A stretch of DNA of 12,617 nt, taken from contig USIA01000039.1 of the NCBI GenBank assembly GCA_900554535.1, positions 1 through 12,617 of the forward strand, in the 5' to 3' direction. How positions within the stretch are numbered: the first letter of the stretch is position 1; each line of letters begins with the position of its first letter. The position numbers and the translations under genes are program-made. The notes under the pieces were generated by a model. It did no database searches and had not been told where the DNA came from. It worked only from the letters and a program-made list of their open reading frames with translations. Source of the DNA: an uncultured Oscillospiraceae bacterium. GTDB taxonomy: Bacteria > Bacillota > Clostridia > Oscillospirales > Acutalibacteraceae. Shown here piece by piece: positions 12,378-12,617 of this stretch.

Positions 12378-12617
12378 TTATCTGGAGCTGCCGCCGCGGC
12401 GGGAATAGCCGCCGTGCTTTCCCTCGACGGTGCGCTTGAGGTCCGAGATTTTCTCGTCGCTCGTCTGCTTAAAGCGGGACATCATGTCTTCAAAGCTGGA
12501 CGATTCCTGGCGGCGAGGCTGCCATTCATAGCCGCCCGGTCTGTGCTGCTGCGGCTGAGGCTCTGCGCGGCGGCGGGGGGGGCGGGCCTGGTGGGGGGGG
12601 CGGGTTCAGGTAGGAAT
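12378..12617 (-). CDS. C-terminal fragment, probable small S1-domain RNA-binding protein
   Basis: Only the C-terminal end is in the window. It is a Pro/Arg/Gln-rich linker followed by SSSFEDMMSRFKQTSDEKIS (36-55 of the readable part) and an Arg/Gly tail GGYSRRGGSSR. From memory, this FEDM..RFKQ.SDEK..DLK pattern followed by a basic Gly/Arg tail is the usual end of small clostridial S1 RNA-binding proteins (YabR-like), but the S1 domain itself is not in view, so the call is tentative. The reading frame that gives this tail meets a TGA at 12606-12608, between and beyond two runs of eight G on the plus strand. Another frame gives a proline-rich start, so a one-base length error in a G-run or a true frameshift is likely. 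The stop TAA is at 12378-12380. Confidence 0.55.

Overview
The window is a stretch of GC-rich (my estimate, roughly 55-58%) bacterial chromosome in which every gene I can support lies on the minus strand. It reads like a low-redundancy housekeeping region of an anaerobic Firmicute of class Clostridia, probably of the Oscillospirales/Ruminococcaceae type. The pointers are strong AGGAGG ribosome binding sites, TTG and GTG starts, a CIRCE-controlled groESL operon, a long-form hibernation factor, an NfeD-SPFH pair, and a purine operon that uses a PurO-type IMP cyclohydrolase with a separate AICAR transformylase. The genus is an inference only. I see no rRNA, tRNA, CRISPR array, insertion sequence or prophage gene.

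Read in the direction of transcription (right to left), the layout is as follows. (1) The C-terminus of a probable small S1-domain RNA-binding protein, closed by a terminator (12345-12617). (2) A two-gene unit of a metal-dependent amidohydrolase and a class I fumarase/tartrate dehydratase alpha subunit, which overlap by ATGA. (3) hpf with its own AT-rich promoter. (4) A 233-base intergenic stretch rich in inverted repeats, then a THUMP-type rRNA/tRNA methyltransferase. (5) A terminator that looks like a degenerate CIRCE, then promoter, CIRCE, groES, groEL and a strong terminator. (6) An EamA/DMT-family transporter with its own promoter, overlapped by a perfect 14-base palindrome. (7) nfeD and an SPFH/stomatin-like gene. 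(8) The purine operon purE-purM-purN-purO-like-AICAR transformylase, which leaves the window at base 1.

Functionally, region 8 carries late steps of de novo IMP synthesis (PurE carboxyaminoimidazole ribotide mutase, PurM, PurN, and the last two steps on separate proteins). Regions 3-5 are protein and ribosome quality control: HPF dimerises idle ribosomes, the methyltransferase modifies RNA, and GroESL folds proteins. Region 7 is a membrane-microdomain pair. Region 2 pairs two enzymes whose joint substrate cannot be read from the sequence.

I found no evidence of a wholly new multi-gene system. The most interesting signals are regulatory: the CIRCE-like terminator upstream of groES, a candidate RNA switch in the purine leader whose loop is complementary to the purE Shine-Dalgarno, the palindromic operator candidates at the pur and EamA promoters, and the structured stretch between hpf and the methyltransferase gene.
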